A stretch of DNA of 64,000 nucleotides from Fictibacillus nanhaiensis (lineage in GTDB: Bacteria > Bacillota > Bacilli > Bacillales > Fictibacillaceae), in assembly GCA_016401345.1 (NCBI GenBank), contig JAEACG010000002.1:744001-808000 (forward strand), written 5' to 3'. The translations under genes were made by a program, and so were the position numbers. Shown here piece by piece: positions 8,961-17,416 of this stretch. Below the pieces are notes generated by a model, which worked only from the letters and a program-made list of their open reading frames with translations, was not told where the DNA came from and made no database searches. Within the stretch, counting starts at the first letter, position 1, and each line of letters starts with the position of its first letter.

Positions 8961-10138
8961 ACGAAATGTTCCAAAATGCCTTACCGGTATTAAAACGGTT
9001 GGAAGAAAAAGGGTACCGTGCTTATTTTGTTGGAGGCTGTGTACGAGATCACTTGCTCGACCGTCCGATCAAAGATATCGATATCGCGAGCTCAGCAAGA
9101 CCAGAAGACGTACAACGAATCTTTCCAAAGACCATTCCGGTCGGTATCGAACATGGAACTGTTATCGTAAGACACGAATCTGTATCTTATGAAGTCACAA
9201 CGTTTAGAAAAGAAGATGAATATAGGGATTATAGAAGGCCATCAAAAGTATGGTTTGTTGATGATCTAAAAGAAGACCTCTCAAGAAGAGATTTTACGTT
9301 CAATGCGATGGCTCTGGATACATCTTTTCAGTTGATCGATCACTTTGGCGGACGTGAAGATCTTAAGAGAGAGCAGATTCGGACTGTCGGAGATCCGAAT
9401 CTGCGCTTTTCAGAAGATCCTCTTCGTATCATGAGAGCTTGCCGGTTCATGAGTGTATATAACATGACGATTGAAGCAGAAACGAAGCGTGCGATCAAAG
9501 ATCAAGCATACTTGCTTCGTCGTATTTCAACAGAACGAATTGCGATCGAGTTCATCAAACTGCTTCAAGGTGTACAAGCGGGCATTGCACTGAAGTTTAT
9601 GAAAGAATCCTCTGTTTTAGATCACATGCCTACTATGATGCAAGAAAAACAGAATAATCAGTTTATGGACTTTGATTGGAACGCTTTAGAATCTGACGAA
9701 CAAAGATGGACAGCTATCCTGCTGTTATCTGATGTGAGTGATGTTAGAGGATTTTTGAAGATCTGGAAACTTCCAAATCACATGATCAAAAAAGTAGGTG
9801 AGCTTATGTCCGCCTATCGTATTACTTCCTGGAGCAAGATGGATTTGTACCGTTTTGGCTTGGAGACGGCATTATCAAGCATCACGTTAAAAAGTGCGAT
9901 CGAAAAGAAAGATTATGCTGAAGAAAGCGCTCAACTTAAACAGCGATATAGCAAGATTCCGATCACATCTAGAAAAGATATTCCACTAGACGGTAAGGAA
10001 ATATCAGAGATCACACAACGAAAACCTGGAATTTGGTTGGGGAAGCTTTTAGAAGAGATGGAGAAAAAAATCGTTGAGGGAGAACTAGCCCTCAGCTCAT
10101 CCGTACTAAAGGATTGGGTAAAAAGGTGGGAGCCATGA
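8957..10138 (+). CDS. cca: CCA-adding tRNA nucleotidyltransferase
   Basis: Adds or repairs the CCA end of tRNAs, using CTP and ATP. This class II enzyme (393 residues) has the head motif GGCVRD, the catalytic aspartates in DIDIA, and the [10 protein letters not shown] and [12 protein letters not shown] signatures. It overlaps bshA at its start and birA at its end (ATGATG), continuing the conserved operon. Confidence 0.97.
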   Translation: MNEMFQNALPVLKRLEEKGYRAYFVGGCVRDHLLDRPIKDIDIASSARPEDVQRIFPKTIPVGIEHGTVIVRHESVSYEVTTFRKEDEYRDYRRPSKVWFVDDLKEDLSRRDFTFNAMALDTSFQLIDHFGGREDLKREQIRTVGDPNLRFSEDPLRIMRACRFMSVYNMTIEAETKRAIKDQAYLLRRISTERIAIEFIKLLQGVQAGIALKFMKESSVLDHMPTMMQEKQNNQFMDFDWNALESDEQRWTAILLLSDVSDVRGFLKIWKLPNHMIKKVGELMSAYRITSWSKMDLYRFGLETALSSITLKSAIEKKDYAEESAQLKQRYSKIPITSRKDIPLDGKEISEITQRKPGIWLGKLLEEMEKKIVEGELALSSSVLKDWVKRWEP

Positions 10139-11112
10139 TGAAAGAAGCACTGTTGCACATGCTTACAGAACAAAAAGGAAAGTTTGTTTCAGGTCAAGAG
10201 ATCAGCAACAGGCTGGATTGTTCGAGAACCGCGATCTGGAAACACATTTCAGAACTTCGTAAGAACGGCTACACGATCGAAGCCGTTCAGAAGAGAGGAT
10301 ACCGTTTGATCACGTCTCCTGATGCTGTAACTGCTGAAGAAGTGTCATTATTTACGGGTGACGGCACATTCGGAAAGAAGATTACGTACAGAGAATCTGT
10401 AAAAAGTACACAAGAGATCGCACATGCTCTTGCTAGAGATGGCGCGGTCGAAGGAAGCATCGTACTCGCTGACGAACAGACCGGTGGCAGAGGACGGCTA
10501 GGGAGAGCGTGGCAATCTCCTAAAGGGACAGGAGTTTGGATGAGCTTGATCTTAAAGCCTAACATTCCACTTCAAAAAGCGCCTCAGCTTACATTGCTTA
10601 TCGCGGTAGCTGTTTCCAAAGCGATCGAAAAAGTATCAGGCATTGAAGCAGCGATCAAATGGCCGAACGACATTTTGATCAGCGGTAAAAAGTCAGCTGG
10701 CATCTTAACAGAACTACAAGCAGAAGCAGATTCTATTCACTCGGTAATCGTTGGGATCGGGATCAATGTGAATCAAGAACGACAGCACTTTTCGGATGAG
10801 ATCAGCGAGATCGCTACAAGTCTAGCGATTGAAAGCGGGCAATCATTCAAGCGGGCTGAAGTGGTTGGGGTGCTTCTTCAAGAGATCGAAGTCCTATACC
10901 ATCAATATCTTGAAAACGGGTTTGGTGTTATCAAGCTATTATGGGAATCCCGTGCGTTCAGTTTAGGTAAACGAATTACAGCAAGATCCATAACAGGGGC
11001 GATCACGGGTTATGCCAAAGGAATCACTGAAGAAGGTGTTTTGCTTTTAGAAGATGACAATGGTGTCGTACACTCCATCTATTCAGCAGATATCGAATTT
11101 CCTTCTACTTGA
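10135..11112 (+). CDS. birA: Biotin-protein ligase / biotin operon repressor BirA
   Basis: A bifunctional protein that attaches biotin to carboxylase carrier domains and uses biotinyl-AMP as co-repressor of biotin genes. An N-terminal helix-turn-helix (residues ~1-60, with CSRTAIWKHI) is joined to the ligase domain with the biotinyl-AMP loop GGRGRLGRAW and KWPNDILI. The ATG at 10135 gives 325 residues, the usual Bacillus length; an upstream TTG in frame lies inside cca without a ribosome site. Confidence 0.96.
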   Translation: MMKEALLHMLTEQKGKFVSGQEISNRLDCSRTAIWKHISELRKNGYTIEAVQKRGYRLITSPDAVTAEEVSLFTGDGTFGKKITYRESVKSTQEIAHALARDGAVEGSIVLADEQTGGRGRLGRAWQSPKGTGVWMSLILKPNIPLQKAPQLTLLIAVAVSKAIEKVSGIEAAIKWPNDILISGKKSAGILTELQAEADSIHSVIVGIGINVNQERQHFSDEISEIATSLAIESGQSFKRAEVVGVLLQEIEVLYHQYLENGFGVIKLLWESRAFSLGKRITARSITGAITGYAKGITEEGVLLLEDDNGVVHSIYSADIEFPST

Positions 11113-11140
11113 GGAAAGTCCGTGATAAAATATAGTTGTA

Positions 11141-11300
11141 GGCGGTATCCATGTGGAACTGCACTAATTTTGTCTAGTTTTGACCACAAACCTTATATCT
11201 GCCTAGATCCAAATTTAGGACCGGGACAGAGGGAGCAAACAATAAAAGTCTAGGATTTTTTCCTATGCCTTCTTCCTCTATTGGAAAGAAGGTTTTTTGC
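11141..11300 (+). ncRNA. Structured leader upstream of panB, ending in a terminator (candidate pan-type element)
   Basis: This gene-free stretch between birA and panB folds on paper into a multi-helix RNA. TAGGCGGTAT (11151-11160) pairs with ATATCTGCCTA with one bulge. It encloses TGTGG/CCACA, which in turn encloses AACT/AGTT. A TAGGA/TCCTA hairpin and then a strong terminator follow (CCTTCTTCC / GGAAAGAAGG, 11268-11292, with six T). A conserved 'pan' RNA motif is known upstream of Bacillus panB, and position suggests this could be related. I could not match its consensus by eye. The rest of the 485-base gap contains a hairpin repeat (11358-11486). Confidence 0.4.
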
Positions 11301-11357
11301 ACTTCTGGCCCTGTTAGTTAAAGGAAATTTCTGTAATGCACTGTTGTTTTTGAGAGA

Positions 11358-11486
11358 TGTTGATTTCCGCTTCAGGTTGCTCGCTTTCCGCGGGGCGACC
11401 GGTGAGCCCCTTGCCACTTCGTGCCATTAAGGGTCTCACCAGTCCGCTTGTCCCGCAGGAGTCGGCAACCTTACGCTACAATCAAT
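11358..11486. repeat. Bacillaceae-type interspersed hairpin repeat, copy 1
   Basis: This element is similar along its whole length to 34021-34152. It begins with GTTGATTTCCG and ends in ATCAAT, so the ends are near-inverted. The body is a long imperfect hairpin in which CCGCGGGGCGACCGGTGAG pairs with the later CTCACC...TCCCGCAGG. Repeats with the CTTTCCGCGGGGCGACCGG core are scattered through many Bacillaceae genomes. This copy lies between the terminated leader and panB. Confidence 0.75.
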
Positions 11487-11597
11487 TTACGATGATGAAT
11501 TAGGTTCATAGAGCTAAAACCCTTAAGAAAGGACCTAATAAAAAAATTCAAAAACAACTGCTTATGGAAAGAGCCCAATTAAAAACAGGGAGGCTTT

Positions 11598-12440
11598 ATG
11601 ATGAAAACGACGAAAAGTTTTCTTAAGATGAAGAGAGATGGCGAAAAGATCACGATGGTAACGGCTTATGATTACCCGACTGCGGTTATCTGTGAAAAAG
11701 CGGAGATGGATCTTTTGTTAGTCGGAGATTCTCTTGGCATGGTCGTGCTTGGCTATGATTCAACGATTCCTGTTACGATGGAAGATATGATCCATCATAC
11801 AAAAGCGGTTAAGCGCGGTGCGCCGAACACGTTTATCGTAACGGATATGCCGTTTATGACGTATCACGGCTCGATCGATGAAACGCTGAACAACGCACGA
11901 AGAATTCTTCAAGAATGCGGTGCTTCTGCAGTCAAAGTAGAAGGCGGAAAGCAGATCGTTCAAACGGTTGAACGGTTGACTGACGCTGGAGTTCCTGTCA
12001 TGGGACACCTTGGCCTTACACCTCAGATGGTAGGTGTGATGGGCGGTTATGGTGTTCAAGGAAAGGAAGAAAGAGATGCAGAGCGACTTATCGAAGAGAG
12101 TTTGTTGCTTGAAAAAGCTGGGGCGTTCGCGATCGTTTTAGAATGTGTTCCGCAGCAGCTGGCTGAGATCGTAACAAAAAAATTAAGAATTCCTGTTATC
12201 GGAATTGGTGCAGGTAAACATACAGATGGGCAGGTCCTCGTCTACCACGATATGATCGGCTACGGTTTTCACCATGTACCGAAGTTTGTGAAAACGTACG
12301 GAAACGTGAAGGATGTTATGATAGAAGGACTTTTACAATATAAAGAAGACGTAAGAAAACAGCAATTTCCGGAAGAAAGCCACAGTTTTAATATGAAAGC
12401 TGAAACGCTTCATTCTCTGTACGGAGGAGTTCAATCGTGA
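11598..12440 (+). CDS. panB: 3-methyl-2-oxobutanoate hydroxymethyltransferase
   Basis: Makes ketopantoate from 2-oxoisovalerate and methylene-tetrahydrofolate, the first committed step of pantothenate (coenzyme A) synthesis. The 280-residue barrel enzyme shows the metal and substrate motifs [20 protein letters not shown] and [14 protein letters not shown] precedes the two adjacent ATG codons (11598 and 11601). Its stop overlaps panC by 4 bases. The long upstream gap with a terminated leader suggests transcript-level control. Confidence 0.97.
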   Translation: MMKTTKSFLKMKRDGEKITMVTAYDYPTAVICEKAEMDLLLVGDSLGMVVLGYDSTIPVTMEDMIHHTKAVKRGAPNTFIVTDMPFMTYHGSIDETLNNARRILQECGASAVKVEGGKQIVQTVERLTDAGVPVMGHLGLTPQMVGVMGGYGVQGKEERDAERLIEESLLLEKAGAFAIVLECVPQQLAEIVTKKLRIPVIGIGAGKHTDGQVLVYHDMIGYGFHHVPKFVKTYGNVKDVMIEGLLQYKEDVRKQQFPEESHSFNMKAETLHSLYGGVQS

Positions 12441-13321
12441 AACAGATCAATTCTATTAAAGACATGCAAAAATGGATCTCTGAAGAAAAAAGAGCGGGAA
12501 AAGTGATAGGATTCGTACCAACGATGGGCTATCTTCATGACGGCCATCTATTACTGATCGAACGCGCGAAGAAAGAATCTGATGTGATTGTTGTCAGTAT
12601 CTTTGTTAATCCGCTGCAATTTGGACCGAACGAAGATTTTGACAGATATCCTCGTGACCTTGATCGTGATCAGAAATTGGCATTGAAAGCTGGAGCAGAT
12701 GTATTATTTTTTCCGGATACGAAAGAGATGTACCCTCACGAATCCGTCGTAACAGTTTCTGTAAACAAACGAGTGGATGCTCTTTGTGGGGAAAGCCGAG
12801 TGGGGCATTTTGATGGAGTGGCGACAGTACTCACAAAGCTGTTTCATATCGTGTCTCCAGATTTCGCTTATTTTGGATTAAAAGATGCCCAGCAAGTTGC
12901 TGTCATTGAAGGTCTTGTTGAAGACTTTAACTTCCCAATAAAAGTGATCGGGTGTGAGACGAAGCGTGAGGCTGACGGTCTTGCGATGAGTTCTAGAAAC
13001 GTGTATCTCAATGACACGGAAAGAAAAGAAGCGGTTCATCTAAGTGAATCTCTTGTAAGAGCGGAAAAATGGCTTTTAGAGGGTGATAGTGGTGAGACCG
13101 AACAAAAGATGATAAAATACTTGGAGGAACATACGAGTGGTATTGTAGATTATTGCAAGATTCTTTCGTATCCTGAACTTCTTCCTCCTACACCAGAATC
13201 AAAAAAGTTGATCATTGCTGTAGCTGTAAAGTTCAGCAAAGCGCGTTTGATTGATAATGTCATCTTAGACAACATTTTAAGTAGACTAGAAAGCGAGGAA
13301 GAAACATGTTCCGTACGTTAA
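12437..13321 (+). CDS. panC: Pantothenate synthetase
   Basis: Joins pantoate and beta-alanine using ATP. It belongs to the nucleotidyltransferase superfamily, with [11 protein letters not shown] at the N-terminus and the later KMSKS-like region [16 protein letters not shown]. It starts at a GTG overlapping panB. At 294 residues it is slightly longer than the B. subtilis protein because of a C-terminal extension that overlaps panD by 16 bases. Confidence 0.96.
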   Translation: MKQINSIKDMQKWISEEKRAGKVIGFVPTMGYLHDGHLLLIERAKKESDVIVVSIFVNPLQFGPNEDFDRYPRDLDRDQKLALKAGADVLFFPDTKEMYPHESVVTVSVNKRVDALCGESRVGHFDGVATVLTKLFHIVSPDFAYFGLKDAQQVAVIEGLVEDFNFPIKVIGCETKREADGLAMSSRNVYLNDTERKEAVHLSESLVRAEKWLLEGDSGETEQKMIKYLEEHTSGIVDYCKILSYPELLPPTPESKKLIIAVAVKFSKARLIDNVILDNILSRLESEEETCSVR

Positions 13322-13689
13322 TGAAAGGCAAGATCCACCGTGCTACGGTGACTGAATCTAATTTAAACTATGTTGGCAGCATCACGATCGATGAAGATAT
13401 TTTGGATGCTGTTGATATGATTCCGAACGAAAAAGTTCAAATTGTAAATAATAATAATGGCGCACGTTTTGAAACGTATATTATCCCTGGAAAACGAGGT
13501 TCTGGTGTGATGTGCTTAAATGGCGCTGCAGCACGTCTCGTGCAAGAAGGGGATGTTGTTATTGTTATTTCCTACGGAATGTATGATGAGACCGAAGCAA
13601 GACATCATGTACCGAAAGTTGCGATTATGGATAAGAACAATCGTGTACAAGAGATGCTCGGAGTTGAACCTGAGGCTACTATTTATTAA
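13306..13689 (+). CDS. panD: Aspartate 1-decarboxylase proenzyme
   Basis: Makes beta-alanine from aspartate, completing the pantothenate module. The 127-residue proenzyme self-cleaves between Gly24 and Ser25 ([11 protein letters not shown]) to form the pyruvoyl cofactor; both residues are present. Conserved [15 protein letters not shown] and GAAARL follow. The start lies inside the end of panC, indicating translational coupling. Confidence 0.97.
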   Translation: MFRTLMKGKIHRATVTESNLNYVGSITIDEDILDAVDMIPNEKVQIVNNNNGARFETYIIPGKRGSGVMCLNGAAARLVQEGDVVIVISYGMYDETEARHHVPKVAIMDKNNRVQEMLGVEPEATIY

Positions 13690-13729
13690 TTCGATATAAA
13701 ACAAGCCACAGGGGAATGAGGTGAAGGCT

Positions 13730-16537
13730 ATGACACGGCGATTTGTCGTTATCGATTTTGAAACAACAGGAAATTCAGCAGCAAAAGGAGACCGAATTAT
13801 CCAGATCGGTGCGGTCGCCGTTGAGGCAGGAAAGATAACGGACAGATTCTCTACGTTCATCCAGCCAGGCGTTCCCATCCCCCCATTTATTGAGCAATTG
13901 ACGGGCATCAACGATGAAATGGTGAAAGATGCCCCGTTGTTTGAAGAAGTGGCACCAAAGCTCCTTCAGATGTTAGAAGGAGCTTATTTTGTTGCCCATA
14001 ATGTGATGTTTGATTATTCGTTTCTGCAAGGTGAACTCGACCATGCTGGCTATTCGCGGCTATCCATGCCGCTGATCGATACAGTTGAGATGTCAAGACT
14101 GCTTCTTTTAGGAGCAGATGGCTACCAGCTAGGGATGCTTGCTGATTATTTAGGATTAGAACACCTTAACCCGCATCAAGCTGACAGTGATGCAGAAGTA
14201 ACGGCAAGACTCTTGATTCATCTATTAGAAAAGCTAGAAAATCTCCCACTCGCAACACTCGAGAGGCTCACACCTTTTCTAAAGAAACTGCAGAGTTCTT
14301 TAGAAAGCATCGTAGGTGATATGATCGCGGAGAAGTCAGCTTTTTTAGCAGATGAAGAGACGTTTGATTTTTTCCGAAAACTCGCTCTAAAAAAGAGACC
14401 GGATTTTGTACAATCTTCAGATGATGATTTTACAGAGTTTAAAGACGAAGAGGTTCATGATCAGCTTCAGCAACATATGCAGCATTACGAAGTGCGGAAA
14501 AGTCAGCAGAGAATGGTCGAACTCGTGGACGAAGCACTTCACACGAATCAGCACCTTGTGATAGAGGCGGGAACGGGTGTAGGGAAATCACTTGGTTATC
14601 TCATACCCGGTATTCGGCATGCGAAGGAAAAAGACCGACCGCTTGTCGTTTCTACACATACCGTCCAGCTTCAGCAACAGCTGTTAGAACGCGATGTTCC
14701 GCTGTTGAAAAGAATTATGCCTTTTGATTTTACAGCGACTCTTCTTAAAGGAAGAAACCATTATCTGTGTTTAAGAAAATTTGAACATACGCTAATGGAT
14801 CATCACGATGATAATTACGATATGAACTTCACAAAAGCACAACTGATCGTCTGGCTAACAGAAACAGAGACGGGCGACGTAGAAGAGCTGTCGATGGCGT
14901 CAGGCGGAAAGCTGTTTTGGAACACGGTTAAAAGTGATGCCAATTCTTGCTTGAACCATAGATGTCCTTGGTTCTCCAGATGTTATTATCACAAGCAGCG
15001 AAGAGCCGCTCATGAATCAGACCTTGTGATCACGAATCATGCGTTGTTGTTTACCGACTTGAAGTCTGATAATCAACTGTTGCCAGCATATAAAGAAGTG
15101 GTCTTGGATGAGGCTCACCATGTGGAAGAAGTCGTAAGCGATCATTTTGGAAAAGAAACAGATTATTTTTCATTCGTTAAGCTCCTAGACCGTCTATCTC
15201 AGACGGATGGAGATGGCATGATGAATACGTTCAGAGAGATCTGTGATCTTCTTGAAGTTCCAAAATACGAACATCATCTTGCTAATTGGGATTCACTATT
15301 CTCTGATGTGAAGAACGAGCTTGATGAGATCTTCAAGCAGATTAAGACGATCTGTCTACGCAAAGCCAAATCGTCTCGCTCAACTGAGTTGACGAAATTA
15401 ACGCTTCGTTATACGAAAGAAGATATCGAGGCTGCCGCTTGGGAACCAGTTCTAGAGATGGAAGCACGGGCACGTCAGTTTATGGGTGATCTTGTGAAGC
15501 CTGTAAAACGTGTTTTGAAGAGCTTTGATCAATACGAAGAACATCTAACGGTTCAGCAAAAAGGTTTCTTAGTCGACCTAGAAGGCATCTTAAACGATCT
15601 GCAGGACGAGATGACAGATCTTCATCACTTATTGACTTGCCCGTTATCTGAAGAAGTGTATTGGATGGAAGCAGAGTCAAAAGGTCCAAGACACGCGGTT
15701 ACACTTTTTGCGAAGCCTGTTGAGATCGATCAGATTCTAGCTGATAAGTTCTTTGGTAAGAAGAGCTCGGTTGTACTCACTTCTGCGACGATGAGTGTAA
15801 AGAACAGTTTCCGTTACTTGAGTGAGAGGCTTGGACTATTAGACTTTGGTCCGATCAGCGCACAGCTGCCTTCACCGTTTCAATATGAAAAACAAGCGAA
15901 GTTGATGGTGCCTACAGACATTCCGCTCATTAATGAAGTGGATCAGAAAACGTTCGTTAAAAAAATCTCGTCTTCTCTCTACGAGATCGCAAAAGTAACG
16001 AAAGGGCGTATGCTCGTTCTGTTCACTTCTTACGAGATGTTGCGAGAGACACACGGAGCGTTCAAAAGCTTGATGGATGCCGAAGAGTTCGTATTGATCG
16101 CGCAAGGCGTTGACTCTGGAAGCCGGGCGCGTCTTACAAAGAACTTCCAGCGTTTTGATAACAGCATCCTGTTTGGGACGAACAGTTTTTGGGAGGGAAT
16201 CGATATTCCGGGTGATGATCTTTCCTGCCTCGTGATTATACGATTGCCGTTTACACCGCCAGATCAGCCTGTGATGGCCGCGAAAAGCGAGAAGTTGAAA
16301 GTAGAAGGCGGAAATCCGTTCTATGATCTTTCCCTTCCGCAAGCGATCATTCGTTTTAAGCAAGGATTCGGCCGATTGGTAAGAAGCAGCCGAGATAAAG
16401 GAGCCGTATTCGTGTTCGACAGAAGAATGATCGAGACGAGATACGGAAAATCCTTCATTCAATCGCTGCCAAAACTACCGGTATCGATCAAACCGATCGA
16501 TGAACTCGTGTCAGAACTGGATGATTGGATGGAATAA
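13730..16537 (+). CDS. dinG: DinG-family protein: 3'-5' exonuclease fused to helicase
   Basis: A 935-residue protein with an N-terminal DnaQ-like exonuclease domain (DFETTG near residue 10, later HNVMFDYSFL) and an XPD/DinG superfamily 2 helicase part. The helicase part has Walker A GTGVGKS near residue 285, DEAHH near 460, and a C-terminal QGFGRLVRS motif. Bacillus DinG has this fused layout. Four cysteines between motifs I and II (YLCLRKF, then CLNHRCPWFSRC) resemble an iron-sulfur ligand set; whether a cluster binds is not known. The ATG at 13730 fits GAGGTG better than the upstream GTG. A terminator follows. Confidence 0.93.
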   Translation: MTRRFVVIDFETTGNSAAKGDRIIQIGAVAVEAGKITDRFSTFIQPGVPIPPFIEQLTGINDEMVKDAPLFEEVAPKLLQMLEGAYFVAHNVMFDYSFLQGELDHAGYSRLSMPLIDTVEMSRLLLLGADGYQLGMLADYLGLEHLNPHQADSDAEVTARLLIHLLEKLENLPLATLERLTPFLKKLQSSLESIVGDMIAEKSAFLADEETFDFFRKLALKKRPDFVQSSDDDFTEFKDEEVHDQLQQHMQHYEVRKSQQRMVELVDEALHTNQHLVIEAGTGVGKSLGYLIPGIRHAKEKDRPLVVSTHTVQLQQQLLERDVPLLKRIMPFDFTATLLKGRNHYLCLRKFEHTLMDHHDDNYDMNFTKAQLIVWLTETETGDVEELSMASGGKLFWNTVKSDANSCLNHRCPWFSRCYYHKQRRAAHESDLVITNHALLFTDLKSDNQLLPAYKEVVLDEAHHVEEVVSDHFGKETDYFSFVKLLDRLSQTDGDGMMNTFREICDLLEVPKYEHHLANWDSLFSDVKNELDEIFKQIKTICLRKAKSSRSTELTKLTLRYTKEDIEAAAWEPVLEMEARARQFMGDLVKPVKRVLKSFDQYEEHLTVQQKGFLVDLEGILNDLQDEMTDLHHLLTCPLSEEVYWMEAESKGPRHAVTLFAKPVEIDQILADKFFGKKSSVVLTSATMSVKNSFRYLSERLGLLDFGPISAQLPSPFQYEKQAKLMVPTDIPLINEVDQKTFVKKISSSLYEIAKVTKGRMLVLFTSYEMLRETHGAFKSLMDAEEFVLIAQGVDSGSRARLTKNFQRFDNSILFGTNSFWEGIDIPGDDLSCLVIIRLPFTPPDQPVMAAKSEKLKVEGGNPFYDLSLPQAIIRFKQGFGRLVRSSRDKGAVFVFDRRMIETRYGKSFIQSLPKLPVSIKPIDELVSELDDWME

Positions 16538-16541
16538 GCTG

Positions 16542-16575
16542 AAAGAAGAAGCAGGTTTTTTGCTTCTTCTTTTTT
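16542..16575 (+). terminator. Terminator of the pan-dinG unit
   Basis: AAAGAAGAAGCA pairs with TGCTTCTTCTTT, followed by more T. Confidence 0.85.
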
Positions 16576-16682
16576 TCTTTACCCTCCATTTTTGTTTCAT
16601 GCAAAAAAGGTGAGGATAGGAGGACATCTTTCTCCCTTTAACGAATCAAATACATCATAAATGTATAGAAGGAGTCTCCTGT

Positions 16683-17110
16683 ATGATTCGTGAGGCTGAA
16701 AAAGGGATAAAGATGAATTGTTCGAACTTTACCGAATGTTAGTGCCAAAAAGTAAAAAGATGAATGTCAGAGAAGAACAGATTGAAGTGATCAAGAAGGC
16801 TCACTACAATTTTTTGTTTGTTTATGAAGATGATGAAGGATTATTGGGAACGCTGACGTTAAACATATGCCTTCAAGCCTTGCATGGTTTTCGTCCATAT
16901 GGAGTGATTGAAAATATTATCGTACATGAGTGTTTTCGTGGTAGAAATATAGGGAGAAAACTTTTACAACATGCTGAAGATTATTGCCGTTCGATGGACT
17001 GTCACAGAATCATGCTCTTGAGTAGCACAAAGCGAGAAAGAGCTCATCAATTTTTTTAAAGAGAAGGCTTCGATGGATCGGTCAGTAAAGGTTTTAAAAA
17101 GTATTTGTAG
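16683..17110 (+). pseudogene. GNAT-family N-acetyltransferase, broken by a frameshift and a nonsense codon
   Basis: A whole GNAT fold (about 142 residues) can be rebuilt. It starts at ATG 16683, behind AAGGAG at 16669-16674, as MIREAEKG. The frame then slips by one base near 16704-16706 into the frame coding for DKDELFELYRMLVPK. The acetyl-CoA loop region ECFRGRNIGRKLL is intact. At 17057 a TAA interrupts AHQFF-stop-REGFDGSV, which looks like a Glu or Lys codon turned to stop. The same frame then runs to a natural TAG at 17108-17110. Two independent lesions make a non-functional gene likely. Confidence 0.8.
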
Positions 17111-17130
17111 GTATTAACTTTTAAAAGCAG

Positions 17131-17158
17131 TCACCTCTTTCTAAAAGAGGTGATTTTT
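17131..17158 (+). terminator. Terminator after the GNAT pseudogene
   Basis: TCACCTCTTT pairs with AAAGAGGTGA around a short loop, followed by six T. It supports the pseudogene having been an independent unit. Confidence 0.85.
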
Positions 17159-17208
17159 TATTTGAAAACAAAATCGTACACAAGTTAAGTTTTCATAAGT
17201 ACATATGG

Positions 17209-17238
17209 GTGTTTTATGGTGTTTTATGGTGTTTTATA
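17209..17238. repeat. Three tandem copies of a 10-bp unit
   Basis: GGTGTTTTAT occurs three times head to tail at 17209, 17219 and 17229, in the 306-base gap between the GNAT pseudogene and the cyanophycinase-like gene. Apart from this and the terminator I see nothing else in the gap. Confidence 0.8.
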
Positions 17239-17416
17239 AATCCTAATAATAACCAAATCAGTTTGATTCATCGCTAATTTGTTGAAAGACAAGCTATCTT
17301 TTTTTGGCACGTATCTTGCAATAAGAATATTGAATTTTCAAAATTATGATAGATCTTCTTTAAAGAGCTGTTTTTTTAAAGAGATAGATCAATGTGAATG
17401 GAGGAGAACTAATATC

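Noticed and set aside
11111-11121. GAGGAAAGTCC just after birA as part of RNase P RNA
   Set aside because: Only this short string matches; no P4 or other conserved RNase P regions follow.
11150-11176. TGTGGAACTGC as a T-box sequence upstream of panB
   Set aside because: It differs from the GGTGGNACCGCG core at key positions, and no stem I or specifier region is present; the segment pairs better within the nested helices.
15872-16462. 196-codon minus-strand frame inside dinG
   Set aside because: It overlaps conserved helicase motifs on the plus strand, and its translation resembles no known protein.
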